Positions 1 through 6,881 are shown, numbered from the stretch's first letter. The stretch: DNA of 8,675 nt from JALOLG01 sp035557475 (GCA_035557475.1 DATMDV010000100.1:1-8675), one strand, 5' to 3'. Notes: generated by a model not told the origin, from the sequence alone. A program made the numbers and translations.

Positions 1-1193
1 ACGACGATGAACTCGTCGCCGCCGAACCGCGCCAGCACGTCGTGGTCGCGCACGACGCTGCGCAGGCGTCCGGCCATCATGCTCAACAGCTCGTCACCGA
101 CGCCGTGGCCGAGGCTGTCGTTCACGACCTTGAAATGATCGAGGTCGACGAACAGCACTGCCACCGACGAGGGCGGGGCGCCATCGAGGCGTTCGCTCAG
201 CAGGCTCATCAGCGACGATCGGTTCGGCAGCCCGGTGAGCTCGTCGTGGTTGGCTGCGAACGTCAGCTGCTCGGCGGTGCGCTTCTGCTCGGTGACGTCT
301 TCGATGTGGGTGATCGCCAGCATCGTGCCCTCGTCCTCGGTGAGCGACACCCGCGTGCGCGCCCACACGAACTCGCCGTCGCTGCGGAGGTAGCGCTGGT
401 CGAGCCGGTACGAATCGACGATGCCGAGCTCGAGCCGGGCCCGGTGGGGCACCGCCGCCCTGACGTCGTCGGGATGCGTGAACTCGCGCAGTGTGTGCCC
501 GACGAGCTGGTCGATCTCGACGCCGAGCATCTCGGCGAGCGACTGGTTGGCGTCGACGATCCGACCGTCGTCGATGCGCACGAGGGCCATGCCGGTGGGT
601 GCCGAGTGGAACGCCTGTTGGAACCGGCGGCGCGCCTGCTGCAGCGCCCGCGAGTGCTGCTCGCGCTCGGACAGGTCGCGCAGACGCAACACCATTCGCC
701 GGTTCCCGCCGCGCTGGTCGGGCGCTCCCGGGTCTTCGGCCGCCCGTTCGGAGTCGTCGGACCCGTCGCTGTCGGGGTTACGAGCACGGTGAAACGTGGC
801 CTCGACGAGCACCGAAGCGTCGTCGCCGACGAGACGGATCGGCGCCGGCTCGACGATCTCACCGGCCATCGCCCGCCGCCACCCCGCCCGCAACTCGTCC
901 CGATCGGCGCCGTCGAACAGGTCGAGGAAGAACGACCGGATCAACGCTGTCGGCTCGACGCCGCACAGCTCGGTCGCCGACGCGTTGGCGGACAACACGC
1001 GCCCCTCGGCGTCGAGCAGCATCACCGCCTCGGGCAGTTCGTCGAGCAGCCGTCGCACTCCCGCCTCGGCGGCGGCGACGCCGGCGAGGCGTTCGCGCAG
1101 GCGGAGCTCCATCCGGCGCGACGCGACATACGTGAGCAGGATCGTGGCGATCGAGACGAGGCCAAAGACGATGACCGCGACATACGAGTCCAC
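1..1193 (-). CDS. Membrane-anchored PAS-PAS-GGDEF diguanylate cyclase (C-terminus beyond the window)
   Basis: Predicted to make cyclic di-GMP from two GTP at the inner face of the membrane. Read on the minus strand from a GTG at 1193, the frame stays open to the window edge (397 codons). It begins with one hydrophobic helix (about residues 4-24). A first PAS domain follows (about 46-175, LLDELPEAVMLLDAEG), then a second with its PAC part (about 191-312, FQQAFHSAPTGMALV ... ITHIEDVTEQKR). The GGDEF domain opens with HDELTGLPNR, continues with FVDLDHFK (metal-binding D350), and reaches an intact GGDEF signature at residues 391-395 (bases 23-9). RDHD at 382-385, five residues before GGDEF, fits the inhibitory c-di-GMP I-site. 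The start lies 11 nt after the stop of the tRNA nucleotidyltransferase gene, so the two are probably co-transcribed; no strong ribosome binding site is visible. An EAL domain could follow outside the window. The acidic insert at about residues 139-164, inside the first PAS, is unusual. Confidence 0.93.
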   Translation of the reverse strand, partial: MDSYVAVIVFGLVSIATILLTYVASRRMELRLRERLAGVAAAEAGVRRLLDELPEAVMLLDAEGRVLSANASATELCGVEPTALIRSFFLDLFDGADRDELRAGWRRAMAGEIVEPAPIRLVGDDASVLVEATFHRARNPDSDGSDDSERAAEDPGAPDQRGGNRRMVLRLRDLSEREQHSRALQQARRRFQQAFHSAPTGMALVRIDDGRIVDANQSLAEMLGVEIDQLVGHTLREFTHPDDVRAAVPHRARLELGIVDSYRLDQRYLRSDGEFVWARTRVSLTEDEGTMLAITHIEDVTEQKRTAEQLTFAANHDELTGLPNRSSLMSLLSERLDGAPPSSVAVLFVDLDHFKVVNDSLGHGVGDELLSMMAGRLRSVVRDHDVLARFGGDEFIV

Positions 1194-1204
1194 AGCTCGC
1201 GAAA

Positions 1205-2719
1205 CTACTGGTCGCCGGTGGGACGATCGCGCGATCGCCCGCCGTCCTCCGCCTTGTCGCTCCCCGCGCCGGGCTGCTGGTACTTCGCGTCGTACCAGGC
1301 CTGGAGGCGGTCACGAATCGCGCTGTCGCCGATCAACCCTTCGTCGAGACGGACGTCGAGCAGGAAGGCCAGCGCCTGACCGACGAGCGGCCCGGGCGCG
1401 ATGCCGAGCTGCTGCATCACCTGCTCCCCGTCGAGCTCGGGTCGGATCGCCGCCAGTTCCTCCTGGGCGGCGAGGGCGGCGATCCGAACCTCGAGCTCGT
1501 CCATCCGCCGGCTCAGTACCGCCGCCTTGCGCTCGTTGCGGGTCGTGCAGTCGCACCGAGTGAGGACGTTCAGCTCGGCCAGGTGATCACCGGCGTCGCG
1601 CACGTAGCGCCGGACCGCCGAGTCCGACCATCCGAGGCGGTAGGTGTGGAACCGCAGGTGCAGGGCGACGAGCTCGGTGATCGCGTCGACGTCGTGGTTC
1701 GAGTACCGCAACTCGGTGAGACGCTTGCGCGTCATGCGGGCCCCGACCGCGTCGTGGTGGTGGAACGTCGTGCCCTTGCCGGGTTGGAACCCGCGAGTGC
1801 GCGGCTTGCCGATGTCGTGGAACAGCGCCGCCAGACGGGTCCGTCTGAAGTCGAACGGCGGGCTGAAGTCGAAGGGTGGGCCAGTTTCGTCGGGTGGTCG
1901 CACGTTGTCGACCACGGCGATCGTGTGGCTGAGGACGTCCTTGTGGCGGTGGATCGGATCGTGCTCGAGGCGCAGCGCCGGAAGTTCCGGCAGGAACTGC
2001 TCCGCCAACCCGGTGTCGACGAGGAACCACAGCCCGGCCGCCGGGTGGGAGACCGTGATGAGCTTGTCAAGCTCGTCGCGGATGCGCTCCGACGACACGA
2101 TCTCGAGGCGGCTCGCCATCCGCGCGACGGCGGCGACCAGCTCGGCATCGGGCTGGAGCTCGTACCCGGCGATGAAGCGCGCGGCGCGCAGCATCCGCAA
2201 CGGATCGTCGGTGAAGCTGACCTCGGGCCCGAGTGGCGTACGCAGCACTCGTGTCGCGAGGTCGGCCGCGCCCCCGAACGGATCGACGAGCTCGGGCATC
2301 TGCCCCCCGGTGAGCTCGAGCGCCATCGCGTTCACAGTGAAGTCACGCCGCGAGAGGTCCGACTCGATCGCGTCCGCGAACACGACGTGCGGCTTGCGCG
2401 AGTCGTCGGCGTACGACTCGGCCCGGAACGTCGTGATCTCATAGATCCGCTGCGTCGCACCCGTGTCGCGCTGAGCGCCGATCGTCCCGAACTTCTCGCC
2501 CTGGGTCCAGATCGAGTCCGCCCAGCCGTCGAGGCAGCGCTTGATCGCAGGCGGGCGGGCATCGGTGGTCAGGTCGATGTCGAAGTCGCCGGTCCCGGCG
2601 CCGACCAGCAGATCGCGGACGGTTCCGCCGACCAGGTAGAGGCGGTGCCCCGCTGCCGCGAACCGATCGGCCAACGGCGCCAGCTCGGCGAGGACGGGCG
2701 CGAAGCGGTCGGGGATCAC
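1205..2719 (-). CDS. cca: CCA-adding tRNA nucleotidyltransferase (class II, actinobacterial type with HD domain)
   Basis: Adds or repairs the 3'-terminal CCA of tRNAs using CTP and ATP in the cytosol. With a GTG start at 2719 the protein is 504 residues, close to other actinobacterial PcnA/Cca proteins. Visible motifs, in order: LVGGTVRD (29-36), the catalytic metal-binding DFDID with D47 and D49, EITTFR (94-99), RRDFTVNAMA (124-133), the nucleotide-selecting EDxxR-type motif as DDPLRMLRAARF (171-182), and ERIRDEL (211-217). An HD-type part follows with HKDVLSHT (259-266), HDIGKP (301-306) and HHHD (320-323). The C-terminal EELAAIRPELDG...GPLVGQAL block is typical of actinobacterial members. 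The frame is open upstream to an ATG at 2929, but those 70 residues are low-complexity, precede the expected family start and lie in the divergent intergenic region. I therefore prefer 2719, though this start is not proven. It carries an in-frame 18-bp duplication (see repeat) and probably heads an operon with the cyclase gene. Confidence 0.95.
   Translation of the reverse strand: MIPDRFAPVLAELAPLADRFAAAGHRLYLVGGTVRDLLVGAGTGDFDIDLTTDARPPAIKRCLDGWADSIWTQGEKFGTIGAQRDTGATQRIYEITTFRAESYADDSRKPHVVFADAIESDLSRRDFTVNAMALELTGGQMPELVDPFGGAADLATRVLRTPLGPEVSFTDDPLRMLRAARFIAGYELQPDAELVAAVARMASRLEIVSSERIRDELDKLITVSHPAAGLWFLVDTGLAEQFLPELPALRLEHDPIHRHKDVLSHTIAVVDNVRPPDETGPPFDFSPPFDFRRTRLAALFHDIGKPRTRGFQPGKGTTFHHHDAVGARMTRKRLTELRYSNHDVDAITELVALHLRFHTYRLGWSDSAVRRYVRDAGDHLAELNVLTRCDCTTRNERKAAVLSRRMDELEVRIAALAAQEELAAIRPELDGEQVMQQLGIAPGPLVGQALAFLLDVRLDEGLIGDSAIRDRLQAWYDAKYQQPGAGSDKAEDGGRSRDRPTGDQ
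1846..1881. repeat. Two-copy 18-bp tandem direct repeat inside the tRNA nucleotidyltransferase gene
   Basis: TGAAGTCGAACGGCGGGC (1846-1863) is followed at once by TGAAGTCGAAGGGTGGGC (1864-1881), differing at two of 18 positions. On the coding (minus) strand it encodes the doubled peptide PPFDFSPPFDF at residues 281-291. This lies between the HKDVLSHT and HDIGKP motifs of the HD part. Being a multiple of three, it keeps the frame. It looks like a recent slippage duplication in a surface loop. Confidence 0.85.
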
Positions 2720-2744
2720 GACTCGCCAGGCTACGGAAGTTGGG

Positions 2745-2751
2745 ATTGTTA
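2745..2751 (-). promoter_or_regulatory. Candidate -10 box for the tRNA nucleotidyltransferase operon
   Basis: TAACAAT on the minus strand lies 25 bases upstream of the GTG at 2719, in the least GC-rich stretch of the intergenic region. No recognisable TTGACA-like -35 sits at the right distance, so this is a weak call resting on composition and position only. Confidence 0.25.
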
Positions 2752-2754
2752 GAG

Positions 2755-2782
2755 GTTCGACGTTCGACGTGTGGCCGTCGAA
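2755..2782. repeat. Cluster of TTCGAC half-sites (tandem plus inverted), possible operator
   Basis: GTTCGAC is repeated in tandem at 2755-2761 and 2762-2768. After 8 bases comes the inverted copy GTCGAA at 2777-2782, so TTCGAC-N8-GTCGAA forms an inverted repeat. It lies just upstream of the candidate -10 box of the minus-strand operon, where a regulator could bind. It does not match the actinobacterial LexA box spacing (TCGAAC-N4-GTTCGA). TCGA-rich words are common in this genome, so chance is possible. Confidence 0.3.
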
Positions 2783-2921
2783 GTTGGCTACGCCATGGTC
2801 CGCCGTGCTTCGGCGTTCGATGTCTGGGCGTCGGATCGCCCGACTACGGTCAGCGTTGGTGAGTTCCGCCCGTCCTGTCGCTGCGCTTGGCCGTCGGCGC
2901 GGCGGGCGGTCCGGGCGGTCC

Positions 2922-2925
2922 GAGG
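2922..2925 (+). promoter_or_regulatory. Ribosome binding site GAGG deciding a TTG start
   Basis: GAGG is followed by five bases and then TTG at 2931. It is the only in-frame start candidate for the GNAT gene with a recognisable Shine-Dalgarno sequence; the upstream GTG (2769) and ATG (about 2820) candidates have none. Confidence 0.5.
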
Positions 2926-2930
2926 TCAAG

Positions 2931-3602
2931 TTGCGGCGCTGGCCGGGCGACGAGACGGTCGGTCATCTCGTCCTGATCGACCACGGCGCCATTCCGTCGT
3001 CGGCCGCTATCGACCAGTGGATCGAGCAGGCGACGGCCGCCGGGTTGCGGGCGGTGCGCACGGGCGCCATGTTCCCGCGAGCAGCCGAGGTGTTCGCCGA
3101 CGCCGGCTTCGTGACGATCGACACGCTCGCGCTGCTCGAGCTCGACCTGCGGTCCACCCGCCGCCCCGGCATCAGGCTCGAGACCAAGCGTCTGACGCGA
3201 CGGCAGACACGACAGGCGGTCGCCATCGATCGCCGAGCGTTCGGCGCGCCGTGGGCGAACGACATCGCCAGCCTGGCGGCGATCCGGCGGGCGACCCCGG
3301 CATACCGGGCCCGGCAGTTGAGTGTGGACGACGAGCTCGTCGCGTTCGCGATCAGCGGCGTCGCCGGGTCGACCGGATACCTGCAACGCCTCGCGGTCGA
3401 TCCCCGGCACCAACGCGGCGGGCGGGGCAAGTCGCTCGTCGCCGACGCGCTGTGCTGGATGCACGATCGACGTCTCGCCAACGCGCTCGTCAACACGGCG
3501 GTCGGAAATGCCGCGGCGCTGGCGCTGTACGACCAGTTCGGGTTCCGGCCACGAGCCGATCGGCTCACGATCGCCGAGCTCGACCTCACGAGGCGCGGTT
3601 GA
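2931..3602 (+). CDS. GNAT-family N-acetyltransferase, substrate unknown
   Basis: Predicted acetyl-CoA-dependent acyltransferase of 223 residues; the acceptor cannot be read from the sequence. The C-terminal half is a recognisable GNAT domain. LQRLAVDPRHQ leads into the acetyl-CoA pyrophosphate-binding loop QRGGRG (161-166, fitting Q/RxxGxG/A), and NTAVGNAAALALYDQFGF (188-205) holds the usual Asn (193) and Tyr (200) of motif B. The N-terminal 75 or so residues (RAVRTGAMFPRAAEVFADAGF, followed by LALLELDL) resemble the end of another GNAT domain that lacks its own CoA loop. The protein may thus be a degenerate tandem GNAT. The start is TTG with GAGG upstream; the frame continues to a GTG at 2769, so a longer product cannot be excluded. 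Its stop overlaps the next start as TGATG, which implies translational coupling. It occupies the place held by the NUDIX gene mutT4 in M. tuberculosis. Confidence 0.82.
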   Translation: MRRWPGDETVGHLVLIDHGAIPSSAAIDQWIEQATAAGLRAVRTGAMFPRAAEVFADAGFVTIDTLALLELDLRSTRRPGIRLETKRLTRRQTRQAVAIDRRAFGAPWANDIASLAAIRRATPAYRARQLSVDDELVAFAISGVAGSTGYLQRLAVDPRHQRGGRGKSLVADALCWMHDRRLANALVNTAVGNAAALALYDQFGFRPRADRLTIAELDLTRRG

Positions 3603-5911
3603 TGCGTCGCACCTCGGGCGCGTTGTTTGCCGCGGTCGTGATCGCGGCGGTCGGTGTCGTCGGCCAACCACGTGCGATCGCACAGGACGACTCGATCGAG
3701 CTCGCACTCGTCACCCAGAACTTCGCAGTCGCGCCGGATGGGTTGCTTCGCCTGTCGTACGAGGTGTCGGGGACGATTCCCGACCCGGCCGCCACGACGC
3801 CGTCGACCACCACGACGCCGACGACCGCACCGAATCCGGATCCGACCGTCGCGTCGAGCACAGCAGCGGCACCTGACACGACGGCACCGACGACGCCCAC
3901 CGTCGCCGCTGAGCTCACCGTGCTCGTGACCGCGCTCGACCCGATCACGCTGCGGTCCGAGGTGTCCGAAGTGCTCGACGGCGGATTCCGCACCTCGGTC
4001 GACAGCGCCGAGTACGACCTGGTCGACGTCATCGGCCCCAACCAGAACGGGACGACGGCGAGCCGCCGGCAGATGACGCTCGAGGTGCAGACCGCGACCA
4101 GTGGTGAGGTGCGGAGCGAACTGGCACTGCCGCGGGCTGGTCTGTACCCGATCACGGTCGCGATCCGTCAGCGCTCGCGCACGCTCGCCACGCACGTGAC
4201 GTTCATCGAACGGCTGGCGACCCCCGAGAGCGGTGCGTTCCCACGATCGACACTCAACTTGTCGATCGTCGCCGGGATCCCCGACCCCGGGCCCGAGCCC
4301 GACCAGCTCGATCTCGTCGAATCGAACGCGCGGGTCACCGAGCTCGCCCAACTCGGTGAGGTCATCACGGCACCGCTCACGGTCTCGGTGCCGCCCGTCG
4401 TCGCAGCAGCACTCGCCGACGACCCGACGCTCGCCGCGCGATTGCAATCGGCGCTCACGGGTGACGAGGTGTTGGCCCGGCCGGAGGCGCTGCTCGATCC
4501 GTCGTCGGCGGTCGCGGCAAACCAAGTCGAAACGTTCACCCGCGAGCTACGTGAGGGAGAGGACACGCTGCGACGGGTGTTGCCTGCGACGGCGGTCCGA
4601 CGCGTCGCGTGGCTCACCACCGAACCGCTCAGCGCCGGCGGCGCCTCGATGCTGCGCGACCTCGGGGTGCAGCTCGTCGTGGTCCCGTTCGACTACTACC
4701 TCGCGCTCGAGAGCAACCACAGCGCGGCGATCCGCGCCGGCTTCTCGGATCCGACGTTGCTGCTCGCCGGTGGTCTCGCCGACGGTGGCGAGCTCCCCCT
4801 CACTGTCGTCGATCCGATCGACGAGCTCCTCGCCACCGATCGCGATGACGATGCAACGCCGACCGAGGTCGCCGCCCACCTCTTCGCCGACCTGATGGCG
4901 ATGCGCCTGCAGCTCGGACCCGACTCGCGCAGCTTCTTGCTGGCGACCCCCGGCCTCGGCATCCCAGATCCGGACGTGCTCGCCGTCATCGAGGCGTTCG
5001 TCGGCGAGCACCCCGACGTCGGCTTCCAGACCCTGTCGTTCGTTCCCGGAACGACCGGCAGGTTCCTCATCAACGACGAGCAGGTGCGCGTCGCGTTCCC
5101 CGAGACCGCCGGTCCCGACCTCACGAACCGTGTGCACGAGATCGATCTCGTGAGGCTGCACATGGAGCACGTCGCGACGATGCTGCCGACCGATGACTCA
5201 CGACCAGCAGGGTGGCGTACAGAGCTCGATTCGCTGATGTCGACCGGCATCGACGACACGGCCGTCACCGGGCGGCTCGATCGCGTGGAACGTGAGCTGC
5301 GGGCGATCGAGCAAGCGATCCAACCGCCGGATCCGTTCACCTTCACGCTCGCCGGGAACGCCAGCACCATCACGCTGCGCTTCACCAACACGAGCACGAC
5401 CGCGCTGCACATCGGCGTCCGGGTGAGCGGGCCGAGCCGCCTCGCGTTCCCGCAACCCGACACCGAGGTGACCCTCGAACCGGGGGTGATCACCGACGTC
5501 ACGATCCCGATCGAGGCCAGGTCGAACGGCACGTCGGAGGTCTCGGTCGAGGTCCACACGCCGTCCGGATCGGTGATCGGCGAGCCGATCGTGCTCACCG
5601 CTCGAGTGAACGCCCTGAGCGGACTCGGTCAACTGCTGACGGGCGCCGCCCTGTTGGTGCTCGCCACCTGGTGGTACAGCCACTTCCGACGCAGACGGCG
5701 CGTGCACCGCCTGCGCGACAGCCAGCCATCGCGCAACGGCCACCCGAGCAACCGGGCCGCGGACGCCGCGCCAGGGCCGGCCGAAGAGGAGACGCCCAGC
5801 GCGACCGACGATGCTTCGTCGTCGCCCACCGCGTCACCCGCCTCGAACGGTGACGACGTGTCGCCCGATGCGGCCGTGGCCTCGTCGTCGCTCGAACAGA
5901 CCGACGGGTAG
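3602..5911 (+). CDS. DUF6049 (Rv3909-like) secreted, C-terminally membrane-anchored envelope protein
   Basis: 769-residue envelope protein of unknown biochemical role; the family name rests on position and architecture, not on a search. Residues 1-27 form a signal peptide (MRRTSG, hydrophobic core, AIA before QDD). A Thr/Pro-rich linker at about 63-102 follows a short beta segment. The central region (about 215-520) runs LNLSIVAGIPDP, PLTVSVPP, the Ala-rich DPTLAARLQSAL, RRVAWLTTEP, then MLRDLGVQLVVVP. That order recalls the barrel of polysaccharide-deacetylase or GH57-type enzymes, but no catalytic residues can be assigned. Residues 579-669 look like an Ig-like NEW3-type beta domain (FTFTLAGNASTITLRFTN). 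One transmembrane helix (675-693) is followed by RRRRR and a 70-residue Ser/Asp/Pro-rich cytosolic tail, giving an outside-N, inside-C topology. It is coupled to the GNAT gene by TGATG and lies 12 nt before DegV. In mycobacteria the homologous position precedes MurJ, which suggests a cell-wall role. Confidence 0.85.
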   Translation: MRRTSGALFAAVVIAAVGVVGQPRAIAQDDSIELALVTQNFAVAPDGLLRLSYEVSGTIPDPAATTPSTTTTPTTAPNPDPTVASSTAAAPDTTAPTTPTVAAELTVLVTALDPITLRSEVSEVLDGGFRTSVDSAEYDLVDVIGPNQNGTTASRRQMTLEVQTATSGEVRSELALPRAGLYPITVAIRQRSRTLATHVTFIERLATPESGAFPRSTLNLSIVAGIPDPGPEPDQLDLVESNARVTELAQLGEVITAPLTVSVPPVVAAALADDPTLAARLQSALTGDEVLARPEALLDPSSAVAANQVETFTRELREGEDTLRRVLPATAVRRVAWLTTEPLSAGGASMLRDLGVQLVVVPFDYYLALESNHSAAIRAGFSDPTLLLAGGLADGGELPLTVVDPIDELLATDRDDDATPTEVAAHLFADLMAMRLQLGPDSRSFLLATPGLGIPDPDVLAVIEAFVGEHPDVGFQTLSFVPGTTGRFLINDEQVRVAFPETAGPDLTNRVHEIDLVRLHMEHVATMLPTDDSRPAGWRTELDSLMSTGIDDTAVTGRLDRVERELRAIEQAIQPPDPFTFTLAGNASTITLRFTNTSTTALHIGVRVSGPSRLAFPQPDTEVTLEPGVITDVTIPIEARSNGTSEVSVEVHTPSGSVIGEPIVLTARVNALSGLGQLLTGAALLVLATWWYSHFRRRRRVHRLRDSQPSRNGHPSNRAADAAPGPAEEETPSATDDASSSPTASPASNGDDVSPDAAVASSSLEQTDG

Positions 5912-5923
5912 GCTCCCCGACCC

Positions 5924-6766
5924 GTGACCGTCCGCATCGTGACCGACAGTGCGTGTGACCTTCCCGAGTCGGTCGCGACCGATCTCGGCATCGAGATCGT
6001 GCCGCTGTCGATCCGTTTCGGCGACACCGAGTACATCGACCGCGTCGAGCTCACCACGGCCGAGTTCTGGGCGAAGGCGGCTGCCACGTCCGGGCTTCCG
6101 GAGACGGCAGCCCCCGCGCCGGGCGCGTTCGAGACGGTGTTCCGACAGGCGGCCGCCGACGGCGCGACGGGCGTCGTCGTGGTGTCACTGTCAGGTGCCT
6201 TGTCGGCGACGATGCAGAGTGCCGAGCTGGCGGCGCGCTCGGTGGCCGACGAGATCGCCGTACGAGTCGTCGACAGTCGCAGCGTGAGCCTCGGGCTCGG
6301 CACGATCGCCGTCGCCTGCGCCCGCGCTGCGGCGGAAGGTTCCGACCTCGACGTGGTCGCCGCACTTGCGACCGACCTCGCGTCGCGAACCAGGGTGTTC
6401 GGCGCGCTCGACACGCTCGAGAACCTGAAGAAGGGTGGCCGCATCGGCAACGCCAAGGCGCTGCTCGCGACCGCGTTGGCGATCAAGCCGATCATCGAGG
6501 TGGTCGAAGGCAAGGTCGAGCAGGGCGGCAAGCAACGAACGCGATCGAAGGCGCTCGCGTTCCTCGTCGACAAGGTGCGCGAATACCAGGGTCGGATGTC
6601 GGGGCTGGCCGTGCTCCACGCCGATTGCACCGACGTCGATCAGTTCGTCGACATGCTGCGCCCGCTGTACGACGGTGAGATCATCGTCGGTGAGATCGGT
6701 CCGGTCATCGGAACCCATGCCGGTCGCGGCACGATCGGCGTCGCCTTCACCGAGTCGGCCACGTAA
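5924..6766 (+). CDS. DegV-family fatty-acid-binding protein (FakB-like)
   Basis: Cytosolic lipid-binding protein of 280 residues, the usual length of the family. In Firmicutes, DegV/FakB proteins hold a fatty acid while the kinase FakA phosphorylates its carboxyl group for phospholipid synthesis; the role in actinobacteria is less clear. Family motifs in order: IVTDSACDLP (5-14), TSGLP (55-59, the TS-x-P fatty-acid-head motif), SGALSAT (90-96), VVDSRSVSLGLG (115-126), LKKGGRIG (168-175), KPI (188-190) and GPVIGTHAGRG (259-269) with the conserved His265. The GTG start gives a natural N-terminus (MTVRIVTDS) and lies 12 nt after the DUF6049 stop, so the two are probably one transcript; the ribosome binding site is weak. 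No FakA/DAK-like kinase gene is in the window. It sits where MurJ would be expected in the mycobacterial arrangement. Confidence 0.93.
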   Translation: MTVRIVTDSACDLPESVATDLGIEIVPLSIRFGDTEYIDRVELTTAEFWAKAAATSGLPETAAPAPGAFETVFRQAAADGATGVVVVSLSGALSATMQSAELAARSVADEIAVRVVDSRSVSLGLGTIAVACARAAAEGSDLDVVAALATDLASRTRVFGALDTLENLKKGGRIGNAKALLATALAIKPIIEVVEGKVEQGGKQRTRSKALAFLVDKVREYQGRMSGLAVLHADCTDVDQFVDMLRPLYDGEIIVGEIGPVIGTHAGRGTIGVAFTESAT

Positions 6767-6881
6767 GCACAGCCGCGAGACGCGCACGCCGATCGACGGT
6801 CGCGACCGAACGCCGCGTGACGCGTTCGATCGCGAATGCCCGGAACCCGCCGGCCGGCACAACTAGCGTGAACTGGCGGTC
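6767..6881. other. 115-bp gap between the DegV and kinase genes
   Basis: This is the longest gap in the plus-strand series. It has an in-frame TAG about 21 bases before the kinase ATG, which fixes that start. It contains the perfect palindromes CGGTCGCGACCG (6797-6808) and GCCGGCCGGC (6849-6858). Neither is followed by a T-run, so a terminator is not supported. A weak -10-like box lies near the end, so the kinase gene may have its own promoter. Confidence 0.5.
6864..6869 (+). promoter_or_regulatory. Candidate -10 box for the Ser/Thr kinase gene
   Basis: TAGCGT fits the loose actinobacterial TAnnnT pattern. It ends 12 bases before the ATG at 6882, which would give a very short leader, consistent with the poor Shine-Dalgarno sequence. 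No -35 element is evident. Weak call. Confidence 0.2.

Larger units (their letters stand above)
2720..2930. other. Divergent intergenic region between the tRNA nucleotidyltransferase and GNAT genes
   Basis: About 210 bp separate the two outward-facing starts chosen here. Both neighbouring frames are open across it, but their translations here are Arg/Ser-rich and resemble no domain. The stretch around 2740-2760 is the least GC-rich part. It holds a candidate -10 box for the minus-strand gene, next to a cluster of TTCGAC/GTCGAA half-sites. GAAGTTGG occurs twice (near 2736 and 2780). On the plus strand, TACGGT at 2845-2850 fits a loose actinobacterial TAnnnT -10 box, without a convincing -35. 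The last 40 bp are very GC-rich, with a repeated GGGCGGTCC. No RNA gene or convincing hairpin terminator is seen. Confidence 0.6.

Noticed and set aside
42..1379. 445-codon plus-strand open frame opposite the cyclase gene
   Set aside because: It is the antisense shadow of a clear PAS-PAS-GGDEF reading on the minus strand; its translation is His/Arg/Val-rich with no domain and crosses the end of the next gene.
1583..2752. 389-codon plus-strand open frame opposite the tRNA nucleotidyltransferase
   Set aside because: Antisense shadow of a gene with all class II CCA-enzyme motifs; common in very GC-rich DNA.
2720..2929. 70-residue N-terminal extension of the tRNA nucleotidyltransferase (ATG at 2929)
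   Set aside because: The extension is Arg-rich and low-complexity, lies before the expected family start, and would fill the whole divergent promoter region.
2771..3601. Upstream extension of the DUF6049 frame giving a 1046-residue protein
   Set aside because: The frame is open by composition only; it is an Arg-rich shadow of the GNAT gene, and a clean signal peptide begins at the ATG at 3602.
3785..3910. ACG/ACC-rich stretch as a DNA repeat array
   Set aside because: It encodes the Thr/Pro linker after the signal peptide of the DUF6049 protein; the units are irregular and are explained by coding.
2963..4525. 520-codon minus-strand open frame across the GNAT and DUF6049 genes
   Set aside because: Low-complexity Arg/Asp-rich shadow spanning two real genes on the other strand; no domain.
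6797..6808. Perfect palindrome CGGTCGCGACCG after the DegV gene, as a terminator or operator
   Set aside because: It has no loop and no following T-run, and CG-rich palindromes of this length are expected by chance in such DNA.
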